Below are positions 33,521-41,369 of a stretch of 43,990 nt of DNA, one piece after another. The first letter of the stretch is position 1. Each line of letters opens with the position of its first letter. The notes beneath the pieces were generated by a model that saw only the letters and a list, made by a program, of their open reading frames with translations, had not been told where the DNA came from and did not search any database. The position numbers and the translations under genes were made by a program. Origin of the DNA: an uncultured Hyphomicrobiales bacterium (lineage in GTDB: Bacteria; Pseudomonadota; Alphaproteobacteria; Rhizobiales; Beijerinckiaceae); the NCBI GenBank assembly GCA_903851305.1, contig CAINNX010000179.1, positions 1 through 43,990 of the forward strand. The letters run 5' to 3'.

Positions 33521-34108
33521 GTGCGGGATTGGCGCACCAAAGCGGTCATTCGCACTTTTTGCCTCGCAATGCTTGCTATGACTTTTACGCACGCTTGGGC
33601 TGATAGCGCGCTCGAAAGTGATTTGGCGCAATGTTGGTCATGTCACGGAAAAGAAGGTCGCTCAAGTGATCGCACCATGCCCGTCATCTGGGGTCAGGGC
33701 GCTGATTACATTATGAAGCAATTGACCGACTATCGGGATGGCGGGCGCGAGAACCAGATTATGTCCTCAATGGCTGAATCCATTCCGCGCGCAAAATTAG
33801 GCGAAGCTTCGAAAATCATTTCATTGAAGCCTTGGCCCGCTTCAGCAGTGCCAACCATCAAGGAAGGTTTGCCCGATCTCGCGCAAGCTTGCGCAGCCTG
33901 TCACGGTGCAGATTTGACGGGCGCACAAACGGATGCGGGCCCCGCTCCGCGGCTTGCTGGGCAAAATGAGCTTTATCTCGCAGAGCAAATGCACGCTTTT
34001 GCAACAGGTTTGCGTGCCAATCACGCAGTTATGACGTCGATCATGCGCAATCTGGATGGGGCACAAAGGGAGGATCTTGCGCGGCAGCTCGCACATTTGG
34101 AGCCATAA
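33521..34108 (+). CDS. Periplasmic diheme cytochrome c (c4-like)
   Basis: About 195 residues. The signal peptide is MRDWRTKAVIRTFCLAMLAM…HAWA. Two heme c attachment sites follow: CWSCH at 38-42 and CAACH at 124-128, each followed by Gly. Axial Met candidates lie in PVIWGQG…MSSMAES and VMTSIMRN. The two-domain layout is that of cytochrome c4 and of the small cytochromes that accept electrons from quinoprotein or flavoprotein dehydrogenases. AAAGGGAGGGGG precedes GTG 33521, and the longer frame from ATG 33476 lacks such a site. It sits upstream of two quinoprotein-type genes and may also serve the GMC dehydrogenase at 25670, which lacks its own cytochrome. Confidence 0.88.
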   Translation: MRDWRTKAVIRTFCLAMLAMTFTHAWADSALESDLAQCWSCHGKEGRSSDRTMPVIWGQGADYIMKQLTDYRDGGRENQIMSSMAESIPRAKLGEASKIISLKPWPASAVPTIKEGLPDLAQACAACHGADLTGAQTDAGPAPRLAGQNELYLAEQMHAFATGLRANHAVMTSIMRNLDGAQREDLARQLAHLEP

Positions 34109-34168
34109 ATTTTTTGAAGATCATATCTCGTAATGGTGAGTTTCAGCGAAAACACAATGGGGAGAAAA

Positions 34169-35521
34169 ATGGACAAAAAGATTTTTTTCATGAGCGTCGC
34201 GGCGGCGGCATTTTACGCGCCTTCATTAATGGCGGCCGAAATGCTCACTGGCAGCACCGCTTTTGGTGATTGGCGAACGGATGCGCCGGGCGTAACGCGC
34301 AAGATTACGGCAACAGATGTTGCTGCGCCGCTCGCGACGCCATCCACGGCCAATCGGTCTAAAGTGGTGCCGCAGCCTGAAGGCGCCAAGCTCTTAACAA
34401 TGGAGGGTTTTTCAGTTGCACCTTTTGCAACAGATCTTCCGGGCGCGCGTGTGCTTCGCCTTGCACCTAATGGCGATATTTTCCTATCGCAGTCGCGACC
34501 AGACGGTAAGCTCTCGGTTCTGCGTCCCTCGAAAGACGGTTCCAAAGCTGAGCAGACATCCGTCTTTGCGGATGGCTTGAAGGACCCCTATGGAATTGCC
34601 TTCTATCCGCCCGGCCCCAACCCAACATGGGTTTATGTGGCGATGCAGGGCAAGGTTGTTCGCTATCCTTATAAGGCGGGAGATTTAAAAGCGACGGGAC
34701 CAGCGCAGACGATAGTTGATGATCTCATTGTTGGCCCCTCGCATTGGACACGCGATGTCGTTTTCTCTGAAGACGGAAAAACAATGTATGTCGCGGTTGG
34801 TTCGGGCAGCAATGTTGCAACAGAAACATTGGGGCCGCGACCTGCTGACATGGCTGCATTCGAAGCCAGCCACGCGGTCGGTGCAACATGGGGAAAAGAA
34901 GAATGGCGCGCTAATGTTCTGACCTACACACCGGAAGGAAAAGAGAAGAAGATTTTTGCGACCGGTATTCGCAATTGTTCAGGCATGGCTGTCCAGCCAG
35001 GAACCGGAACTTTATTCTGCGCGACCAACGAACGTGATTTGCTCGGCGATAATACTCCGCCCGATTATGTGACCAGCGTCAAGAAAGGTGGCTTCTACGG
35101 CTGGCCTTGGTTCTATATCGGCGCGCACCAGGATGATCGTCCCGAGAGCGGTCCTCGTCCGGATTTGAAGGACAAAGTGATTGTTCCTGACGTGTTGATG
35201 CAGCCACATTCTGCACCGCTGGGTTTGGCGTTCAATACGGGCTCCATGTTTCCAGCATCCATGCGCGGTGATGCTTTTGTGGCACTCCATGGTTCTTGGA
35301 ACCGGTCTTTGCACACAGGCTATAAGATTGTGCGGATGACATTCAAAAACAATGTCCCGACCGGAGAATATCAGGATTTCGTGACGGGTTTCACGGCGGG
35401 AGACGAAAATGTCTGGGGTCGTCCTGTCAGCGTTACATTCACAAAAGACGGTTCCATGCTCTTTTCCGAGGATGGAAATGGCACCGTTTATCGGGTGAGC
35501 GCAAAGACAGCATCAAAATAA
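34169..35521 (+). CDS. Periplasmic sorbosone dehydrogenase-like (PQQ-type six-blade propeller) protein
   Basis: About 450 residues. The signal peptide ends near APSLMAAE. The beta-propeller follows the L-sorbosone dehydrogenase / soluble glucose dehydrogenase family: LLTMEGFSVAPFATDLPGAR, GLKDPYGIAFYPPG, IFATGIRNCSGMAVQPGTG, GFYGWPWFYIG and ALHGSWNRS. The equivalent His and Arg residues in the family contact PQQ and the substrate aldehyde. It should oxidise an aldehyde or aldose in the periplasm. GGGGAGAAAA precedes ATG 34169. It lies 60 bases after the cytochrome gene, and a terminator follows. Confidence 0.88.
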   Translation: MDKKIFFMSVAAAAFYAPSLMAAEMLTGSTAFGDWRTDAPGVTRKITATDVAAPLATPSTANRSKVVPQPEGAKLLTMEGFSVAPFATDLPGARVLRLAPNGDIFLSQSRPDGKLSVLRPSKDGSKAEQTSVFADGLKDPYGIAFYPPGPNPTWVYVAMQGKVVRYPYKAGDLKATGPAQTIVDDLIVGPSHWTRDVVFSEDGKTMYVAVGSGSNVATETLGPRPADMAAFEASHAVGATWGKEEWRANVLTYTPEGKEKKIFATGIRNCSGMAVQPGTGTLFCATNERDLLGDNTPPDYVTSVKKGGFYGWPWFYIGAHQDDRPESGPRPDLKDKVIVPDVLMQPHSAPLGLAFNTGSMFPASMRGDAFVALHGSWNRSLHTGYKIVRMTFKNNVPTGEYQDFVTGFTAGDENVWGRPVSVTFTKDGSMLFSEDGNGTVYRVSAKTASK

Positions 35522-35540
35522 AGCAATCCAAGCTTTTGGG

Positions 35541-35570
35541 CGGGTCATACTGACCCGCTTTTTGTTTTGA
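35541..35570 (+). terminator. Rho-independent terminator after the sorbosone dehydrogenase-like gene
   Basis: GCGGGTCA pairs with TGACCCGC around a 3-base loop and is followed by TTTTTGTTTT. It lies 20 bases beyond the stop codon and separates the cytochrome/sorbosone-type genes from the PQQ dehydrogenase gene, which must then have its own promoter or depend on read-through. Confidence 0.88.
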
Positions 35571-35634
35571 AAAGTGGGTCGATATATTTCAGGCATCCTC
35601 CGTGGGTGCGTTATCAAATATGGGGAAGATGATC

Positions 35635-37410
35635 ATGAAGAAAAAGCTGCTCAGTCTCGCGGCTGTTTTTCTGGGTGCGGTGTCGATGAGCGCTGTACAA
35701 GCGCAGGAGTTCCGTTCTGTCACCGATGCCATGCTTAAAAAGCCCGACAATGCCGATTGGCTGATGCTCAATCGCACTTATGACGAGCAGCGGTTTAGTC
35801 CGCTTAATCAAATCAACACCAAAAATGTTAAGCAAATGCAACTCGCCTTTGTGCGAGGCCTGCCAGCCGGCACAAATGAATCAACGCCCATCGTGCATGA
35901 TGGGGTGATGTATGTCATTGCACCGGGTGCCTCTATTCAAGCCATTGACGCTACCAATGGCGATCTCATTTGGGAGTATTTTCGAGATTATCCGAAGGAG
36001 ATGGCCGAATTTATTGGAGCTCCTGCATTTTCTCGAAGCAAGAGTCTTGCCATCTATCAGGACATGGTCTATTTCACAGCGCCGGATGGTTTTGTGGTGG
36101 CAATCGATGCCAAGACAGGAAAATTGCGTTGGGAAACGAAAGTTCAAGATTATAAAGATAAGACCCAACACACAGGTGGTTTGATTGTTGCGGATGGCAA
36201 GGTGATTTCAAACCGCACCTGTGAGGCGCGTGTTGGATGTTTCATTTCTGCACTCGATGCCGCAACGGGCAAGGAAGCCTGGAAATTTTACAATACAGCA
36301 GCCGCAGGTGAGCCGGGCGGTGACACATGGGGTGATGTCGCGACAGACAAGCGTGTGGCGAGTTCGTGGGGCTTGCCAGGATCATATGATCCTGTCCGCA
36401 AGGCGCTATTCTGGGCCATCGCCAATCCCAAACCCTATACGCGCTTGAAACGTCATGGATCCTCAGCCGGCGTCTCTGACAAAGCGCCCGCAGATCTGTA
36501 CAGCAATTCGACCGTCTCCATTGACGTGGAGACCGGTAAATTGAAGTGGTATTATCAACACCTGCCGGGCGATGATTGGGACACTGATCACATCCATGAG
36601 CGAACACTTGTGCGTACGCGCATTGCTCCCGATCCGAAGTTTGTGAAGTGGATCAACCCCAAGATCAAAAAGGGAGAGGAGCGTAACGCTGTTTTTGCCG
36701 TTTCCGAGGGCGGTGGTATTTGGGCACTTGATCAAACAACGGGTGAGTTTTTGTGGGCGACCCCCTGGCCGTTGGATGTACCGAATTTCCAGATCTCAAA
36801 GATCGATGTTGAAACCGGTCGTACCTATATCAATTATGATGCTGTGTTTAAAAAAGACGGTGACAAAACGCTGACCTGTTTTTTTAACATACGCAGCTAC
36901 TGGTCGACAGCCTATTCTCCTCTGACCAATTCACTTTATATCCCCTATAATGATGCCTGTATGGAAGGGACCGCGCTGACTGAGAACGCCATTGGCTTCA
37001 GCAAGCGTAATGGTGTCATGCGGCCGGGTATTGACCCGAACACTTTCCTTGGCATTTCCAAGGTCAATTTGAGCACGGGTGAAATCAAGCGTATCTATTC
37101 ACAAGCAGCACCGGGCAATGGTTCGGCCCTGGTCACCGGCGGAGGGGTTCTTTTCTGGGGCGATATGAATCGGCGCTTTCATGCATTCGATGCCAATGAT
37201 GGCAAAGTGCTATGGGAGGTGCCGTTGGGTGGCATGATTGAAACCAGCACAATCACTTATGCCGTCAAAGGTCGGCAATATGTTGCTGTCATGACGGGTG
37301 ATGGCCAGTCTGGTTCAGCTGGCCCCCTTGGTATGGCGAAGACCTTCAAGCCGCCACGGGGGCAGAATGCCATTTACGTCTTTGCGTTACCTCAGACAAA
37401 GACTAACTAA
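35635..37410 (+). CDS. PQQ-dependent alcohol dehydrogenase (quinoprotein, methanol/ethanol family), lanthanide-type active site
   Basis: About 591 residues with a signal peptide ending at VQAQ. It is an eight-blade propeller with repeated tryptophan-docking motifs (DATNGDLIWEY, DAKTGKLRWET, DAATGKEAWKF, DVETGKLKWYY). Likely active-site residues are Glu198 (CEARVG), Asn264 (ANPKPY) and Asp316 in DDWDTD. Asp318, two residues after the catalytic Asp, is the extra ligand seen in lanthanide-dependent XoxF/ExaF/PedH enzymes and absent from calcium enzymes. The vicinal Cys-Cys that stacks on PQQ in classical members is missing (EFIGAPAFSR instead). There is no heme domain, so electrons should go to the cytochrome at 33521. 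GGGGAAG precedes ATG 35635. No pqq biosynthesis genes lie in the window. Confidence 0.88.
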   Translation: MKKKLLSLAAVFLGAVSMSAVQAQEFRSVTDAMLKKPDNADWLMLNRTYDEQRFSPLNQINTKNVKQMQLAFVRGLPAGTNESTPIVHDGVMYVIAPGASIQAIDATNGDLIWEYFRDYPKEMAEFIGAPAFSRSKSLAIYQDMVYFTAPDGFVVAIDAKTGKLRWETKVQDYKDKTQHTGGLIVADGKVISNRTCEARVGCFISALDAATGKEAWKFYNTAAAGEPGGDTWGDVATDKRVASSWGLPGSYDPVRKALFWAIANPKPYTRLKRHGSSAGVSDKAPADLYSNSTVSIDVETGKLKWYYQHLPGDDWDTDHIHERTLVRTRIAPDPKFVKWINPKIKKGEERNAVFAVSEGGGIWALDQTTGEFLWATPWPLDVPNFQISKIDVETGRTYINYDAVFKKDGDKTLTCFFNIRSYWSTAYSPLTNSLYIPYNDACMEGTALTENAIGFSKRNGVMRPGIDPNTFLGISKVNLSTGEIKRIYSQAAPGNGSALVTGGGVLFWGDMNRRFHAFDANDGKVLWEVPLGGMIETSTITYAVKGRQYVAVMTGDGQSGSAGPLGMAKTFKPPRGQNAIYVFALPQTKTN

Positions 37411-37437
37411 CAATTCGCGATCTGTGCTGAAAAACAG

Positions 37438-37481
37438 AAGGGTTGCTAGACCTGATAAGCTTTGCAACCCTTTCTCTCTTT
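37438..37481 (+). terminator. Probable terminator downstream of the PQQ dehydrogenase gene
   Basis: AAGGGTTGC (37438-37446) pairs with GCAACCCTT (37464-37472) across a 17-base loop that can itself form a small stem. It is followed by the T-rich TCTCTCTTTA. It lies 28 bases past the stop. The following 37482-37606 is A+T-rich with no gene. Confidence 0.65.
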
Positions 37482-37606
37482 ATTGGGCAAAATAGTTTTA
37501 AATTACTTGCATTAAATCAGGCTCAAAGAGTTTGAGGCTCATGACATGGGCGCTTTCATTTTTGATGGAGTATCTGTTGCACTTTATCTTTAGTAGTTTT
37601 GATCTC

Positions 37607-38347
37607 TCAGGGGAGCGCAAGCAAACGACTATGGCCGGTTTGCGGGGTCCACGCATTGAGCATCTGTAGAGCTGTTCGGATGACAGCAGCTTGATTGCAA
37701 ATCACGGGTTTTCCGAATTCTTTCTCAAGTTGCACCGCGACTGGTTCCGCAATCCAAGATCCACCACCGATATAAACCGCATCACAATCCGGATTTTGGA
37801 GAAATGCTTTTTTGCCGAGTTCGTAGGCAAGATGCATGTGATCGGACGACTTAATCTTATGAAAGTCGACCGGCGCAAGTTCATTGACGGCCTTGCCGAC
37901 AATATGTGATCCGCCGCGCGCGAAAAACTGATCGAGGCATGCATTCATCTCGTCCGTCCATTTATTTGCGACGGCAATCTTCTTTGCCCCGAGATCTTTT
38001 GCTGATTTTACGACAGAGATAACGGTTGAGGTCACGGGAAGGCCCGACAAAGTGCGAATGTGGTCGAGTAAGCGATCATGAGCATCAATGCCAATCAGGA
38101 TAGGCAATGGCACGCCATTCTGGATGATCATGTCGACGTCGCGGTCCAACAGCATCTGGACATATTTATCGACCGGAGAGAAGACGCGCTCGACATCGTT
38201 TTTCGAGAATTCTTTCAAGCCGACGCCGACCATCACTTCCATGACGCCTTTTGGCGCTAAACGATAAAATTCATAGGCGTGATTATCAACGATTTGCCCG
38301 GGAACGAGGCAACCGAGTTTATATTTTGGCGCAAAATCTTCGAACAT
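37607..38347 (-). CDS. Asp/Glu racemase-superfamily protein (arylmalonate decarboxylase-like) lacking both Cys
   Basis: About 246 residues with the two-lobed racemase fold. The first loop reads QNGVPLP (76-82) and the second YIGGGSW (192-198), so both positions normally held by Cys are Gly-rich and Cys-free. The second loop's GG-small-Trp pattern (GGSW) is shared with GGAW of the protein at 31263, suggesting a distinct subfamily rather than independent decay. Downstream elements (AVQLEKEFGKPVICNQAAV) are normal for the fold. GGGAG lies 6 bases before ATG 38347. It is second in a leftward pair with another racemase-superfamily gene and divergent from a Bug/hydrolase operon. Function unknown. 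Confidence 0.83.
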   Translation of the reverse strand: MFEDFAPKYKLGCLVPGQIVDNHAYEFYRLAPKGVMEVMVGVGLKEFSKNDVERVFSPVDKYVQMLLDRDVDMIIQNGVPLPILIGIDAHDRLLDHIRTLSGLPVTSTVISVVKSAKDLGAKKIAVANKWTDEMNACLDQFFARGGSHIVGKAVNELAPVDFHKIKSSDHMHLAYELGKKAFLQNPDCDAVYIGGGSWIAEPVAVQLEKEFGKPVICNQAAVIRTALQMLNAWTPQTGHSRLLALP

Positions 38348-38387
38348 ATCGTCTCCCGTTTTCGTTTCTCGCAAACAGCCCGATGGT

Positions 38388-39161
38388 TTATTTGAAGCCT
38401 TCATTGAAATCTGCGCTTTTCAATTTCGCGCGCGGATAGGTGAGGTTACTTTGCGTCATTCCGAAGCGGACGCACATTTCAGCCATGGCAATGGAGCAGG
38501 CCTTGGTGTTGAGAACCTGCACGCCTGTTTCGCGCGCGAGATCGTCAGGATCGACAACATAAGGAATGAGCGCTCCGCCAAGTGGCAGGATGATCTCTGC
38601 GCCGCGATCGACCATAGATCTGATCAGTGTCGCTGTTTTGTCGAATATCTCATCCTTGCGTTGCTGGACGCCGCGATAGATGTCGATGGGGACTATATCA
38701 GTCACAAATCTTTCGAGGCCATAGGCGCGCAGAATGCGTCGTGTATAGGGCACATGTGTCTTGAGGGGCACTGTGACACCAACGCGATCTGCAAGGGTAA
38801 GTGCAACATGCATTGTTGCCCGAAGGGGGCCTATAACTGGGATATTGACCGCAAGACGTGCACCATCGACGCCTGGATCGAATGTATTGCTCGATACAAC
38901 CGCGTCATAACCGTTTTCTGATGCCCAGAAGATTTTGGCAATGATCGAGGGTGCCTCAAGAATATGATGCAATCCGTTCAGCGCATCTTGTGAGCCGATG
39001 ACGTCCTTGACGGAGGCGCCAGCGAAATTGTCGGGAAAGCCGAGTTCGATGGTCGTTCCCGGAGAAGCATAGGAATTCAGCTGACGCGTGATTTTTTCGA
39101 TATCGTAATTCGGCTTCGACTTGGCAGTCAGAGGAGCTTGGTTGATGACCATAATTTTCAT
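38388..39161 (-). CDS. Hydantoin racemase-like protein lacking both Cys
   Basis: 257 residues. The layout is that of hydantoin/Asp-Glu racemases: an N-terminal nucleotide-fold-like lobe (IMVINQAP), then VVSSNTFDPGVDGARLAV (88-105), where hydantoin racemases have Cys in an ACFxDPG context, then VIGPLRATMHVALTLADRVGVTV. The second active loop is IILPLGGALIP (190-200), where Cys is expected after a Gly. Neither Cys is present. It therefore cannot use the normal two-base racemisation mechanism. GGGGAGGACACA precedes the ATG. It is the first gene of the leftward pair, divergent from the Bug gene at 39423. No signal peptide is seen. Confidence 0.82.
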   Translation of the reverse strand: MKIMVINQAPLTAKSKPNYDIEKITRQLNSYASPGTTIELGFPDNFAGASVKDVIGSQDALNGLHHILEAPSIIAKIFWASENGYDAVVSSNTFDPGVDGARLAVNIPVIGPLRATMHVALTLADRVGVTVPLKTHVPYTRRILRAYGLERFVTDIVPIDIYRGVQQRKDEIFDKTATLIRSMVDRGAEIILPLGGALIPYVVDPDDLARETGVQVLNTKACSIAMAEMCVRFGMTQSNLTYPRAKLKSADFNEGFK

Positions 39162-39422
39162 TGTGTCCTCCCCGACGAATCGGCACGTCTTGCTGGCGGG
39201 TTTGCTTCAAGATCATTGAACGCGCATGCCATGAGCGCAAGTCGGCTTTTGCCGAGCTATCGCCAGAAATATTTTGCAAGTGCGAACTGAAGGATTAGGA
39301 AAAAGTCATAATACTGTCGCTGCAACGGGTACTTTCCACCTGCCGAACTGGCTGATAGCCTCAAGCCAAGACAATCGCGCGCATTATGCCAAGACGTATT
39401 GTCTCAAACTCTGGGGGGACCG

Positions 39423-40451
39423 ATGGCAAGGCTCGGCATGGCGCTTTTGCGTGTTCTTTCGATGGCCGTTGCCTGTAGTCCGGCAAGCCTTCAGGCTGAA
39501 GAATCCTTTTTTGAAAACCGGACCATCAACATGATCGTCAGTGGCGGCGGGGCCTATGATGCCTATGCGCGCCTGACTGCTCGTTTCATGCCGCATCATA
39601 TCAAGGGCTCGCCCAAATTCGTTGTTCAGAACTTCCCCGGCGGCGGCGGAGTTCGGGCTGCCAGCTATCTTTATAAAATAGCACCGAAAGATGGATCGAC
39701 CATTGCAGCCGTCCACGGTTCGGTTATCACAGCGCCCGTGCTGTTGCCCGATCTCGTCGATTTCGAGACCGAAAAATTCGGCTGGATCGGCAATATTACC
39801 CGCGATGTTTATATCGGCTATGTAAAAAACGAGAGCACTATTCGTAGCCTTGAAGATCTCAAGACGAAGGAGATGATTGCTGGAGCCACCGTGCTGGGCA
39901 CGGCAGGCGTCGATATGGCCGTCCTCGCGCGCGAAGTCTTTGGGCTCAAAGTGAAGCTGATTGCGGGCTACAAGAATAGCCAGGATATTAAACTTGCCAT
40001 GGATCGCGGCGAAGTGCAGGGCACGATGTCGAGTGGGTGGTTCAGCCTCAAACGCTCAAGCCTTTGGGATGATCGCAAAGTCCGCATTCTCTACCAATGG
40101 GGAAACGAGAAGAACAAGGATCTGCAAGATGTGCCCTTGTTTATGGATCTGGCGAAAGACGACAACCAGCGAGCCATGCTTCGCCTGATGGCAGTACGCG
40201 AAGAAATCTCCAAACCCTACATGACTCCTCCCGGCGTGCCGCGTGATCGCTTGCAGATTTATCGTGAAGCATTTCGCGCCATGGTGGCCGATCCTGACTT
40301 TATCAATGAAGCACGCCGACAGGCGCTCGATGTCGAAGAGCCAATGCCTGGTGAAGACTTGCAAGACCTGATCCAGCAGATTCAAGCAACGCCCAAAAGC
40401 GTCAGCTCATCACTGGTCAATCTCTTCAATGACTACAATCGGAAAAATTAG
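39423..40451 (+). CDS. Bug/TctC-family periplasmic solute-binding receptor
   Basis: About 342 residues. The signal peptide is MARLGMALLRVLSMAVACSP…LQAEE. The receptor body shows VSGGGAYDAYAR, where a stretch usually read as GxxPGGGYD is shortened, then QNFPGGGG and KPYMTPPGVPRDR. It probably binds a carboxylate. GGGGGG lies 4 bases before ATG 39423. It is followed after 34 bases by an exported alpha/beta-hydrolase and is divergent from two racemase-superfamily genes, repeating the hydrolase/racemase/Bug combination seen at 28.5-33 kb. Confidence 0.9.
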   Translation: MARLGMALLRVLSMAVACSPASLQAEESFFENRTINMIVSGGGAYDAYARLTARFMPHHIKGSPKFVVQNFPGGGGVRAASYLYKIAPKDGSTIAAVHGSVITAPVLLPDLVDFETEKFGWIGNITRDVYIGYVKNESTIRSLEDLKTKEMIAGATVLGTAGVDMAVLAREVFGLKVKLIAGYKNSQDIKLAMDRGEVQGTMSSGWFSLKRSSLWDDRKVRILYQWGNEKNKDLQDVPLFMDLAKDDNQRAMLRLMAVREEISKPYMTPPGVPRDRLQIYREAFRAMVADPDFINEARRQALDVEEPMPGEDLQDLIQQIQATPKSVSSSLVNLFNDYNRKN

Positions 40452-40485
40452 TGCGTCACAAGATACGCTAGGGATGGGAGGGAAT

Positions 40486-41349
40486 ATGAACAGATTTCTC
40501 GCTTGGTTTTGCAGCGCGATAGCAGCTTGCTTGGCCCTTCTCGCCGTTTTCATGGTGCCCGCCTCTGCCGAAGTTTCGGGCGGTCGCTTCATCGATCTTC
40601 CGGGTGTGAAGCTTTGGGTCATTGATACGGGTGGCGGTGGTGAGCCGATTATCTTGCTGCATCCGCGGACAGGACATTCCGCGATATGGGAAAAACAGAT
40701 CGCTGGTTTTGCAGCGGCAGGGTTTCGCGTGATCGCGCCTGACAAGCCGGGTGCTGGCAAGAGCATGATGCTTCCAGAGGTCAAGCCCTTTGCCTATACC
40801 GAAACATTGGATGCTCTTGTCGATCGACTGAAAATAGAGCGGTTTATCCTTCTTGGCGTTGCTGAGGGTGGCTATTTTGCTTTTGATTATGCCGCGTGGA
40901 AGCCGGACAAAGTGCGCAAACTTGTGCTTGGTGCGACCGGGCTTGGTGTTCAGGTTGATGAAGAGGGAAGTGCCTTTCGCCGCAATTCAGCCATTCCCGG
41001 TTTTTCGAAATTGCCAGCTGATGTGCGCGAACTCAGTCCGACCTATCGTGGTTTCAATCCGGAAGGTGTCCGCAGATGGCTCGAAATCGAGCATCAGGCC
41101 GCACAGATCGACGTACCACGGCATTTGCTGCGGACACCAAATACAGTCGAGAAATTAGCTACTTTGAAAATGCCGGTTCTTGTCGTGGCAGGTGATGTTG
41201 ATTTGACAACACCCTCAGGCGCCATCCGGCTTTGGGCAAAACATTTGCCGCAGCATGAATTCAAGCTCATCACCGAGGCTGGACATGCTGTTATGTGGGA
41301 GCAGCCTGAGGCTTTCAATGCAGCTGTGCTGGATTTTATCCAGCGATAA
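40486..41349 (+). CDS. Exported alpha/beta-hydrolase-fold protein with Ala at the nucleophile position
   Basis: About 287 residues. The hydrophobic N-terminus (FCSAIAACLALLAVFMVPASA) is a signal peptide. The fold is a standard alpha/beta-hydrolase: ILLHPRTGHSAIW for the oxyanion region, the elbow LLGVAEGG, then VVAGDVDLTTPS with the acid Asp and EAGHAVMWEQP with the His. The nucleophile elbow G-x-S-x-G is GVAEG (124-128), with Ala126 in place of Ser, Asp or Cys. The Asp and His are retained, so a simple pseudogene is unlikely. It may be a binding protein or use another mechanism. GGGAGGGAAT precedes ATG 40486. It is convergent with the LVIVD gene with a 20-base gap. Confidence 0.85.
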   Translation: MNRFLAWFCSAIAACLALLAVFMVPASAEVSGGRFIDLPGVKLWVIDTGGGGEPIILLHPRTGHSAIWEKQIAGFAAAGFRVIAPDKPGAGKSMMLPEVKPFAYTETLDALVDRLKIERFILLGVAEGGYFAFDYAAWKPDKVRKLVLGATGLGVQVDEEGSAFRRNSAIPGFSKLPADVRELSPTYRGFNPEGVRRWLEIEHQAAQIDVPRHLLRTPNTVEKLATLKMPVLVVAGDVDLTTPSGAIRLWAKHLPQHEFKLITEAGHAVMWEQPEAFNAAVLDFIQR

Positions 41350-41369
41350 TAAGTTCTCCAGGCTTTTTG

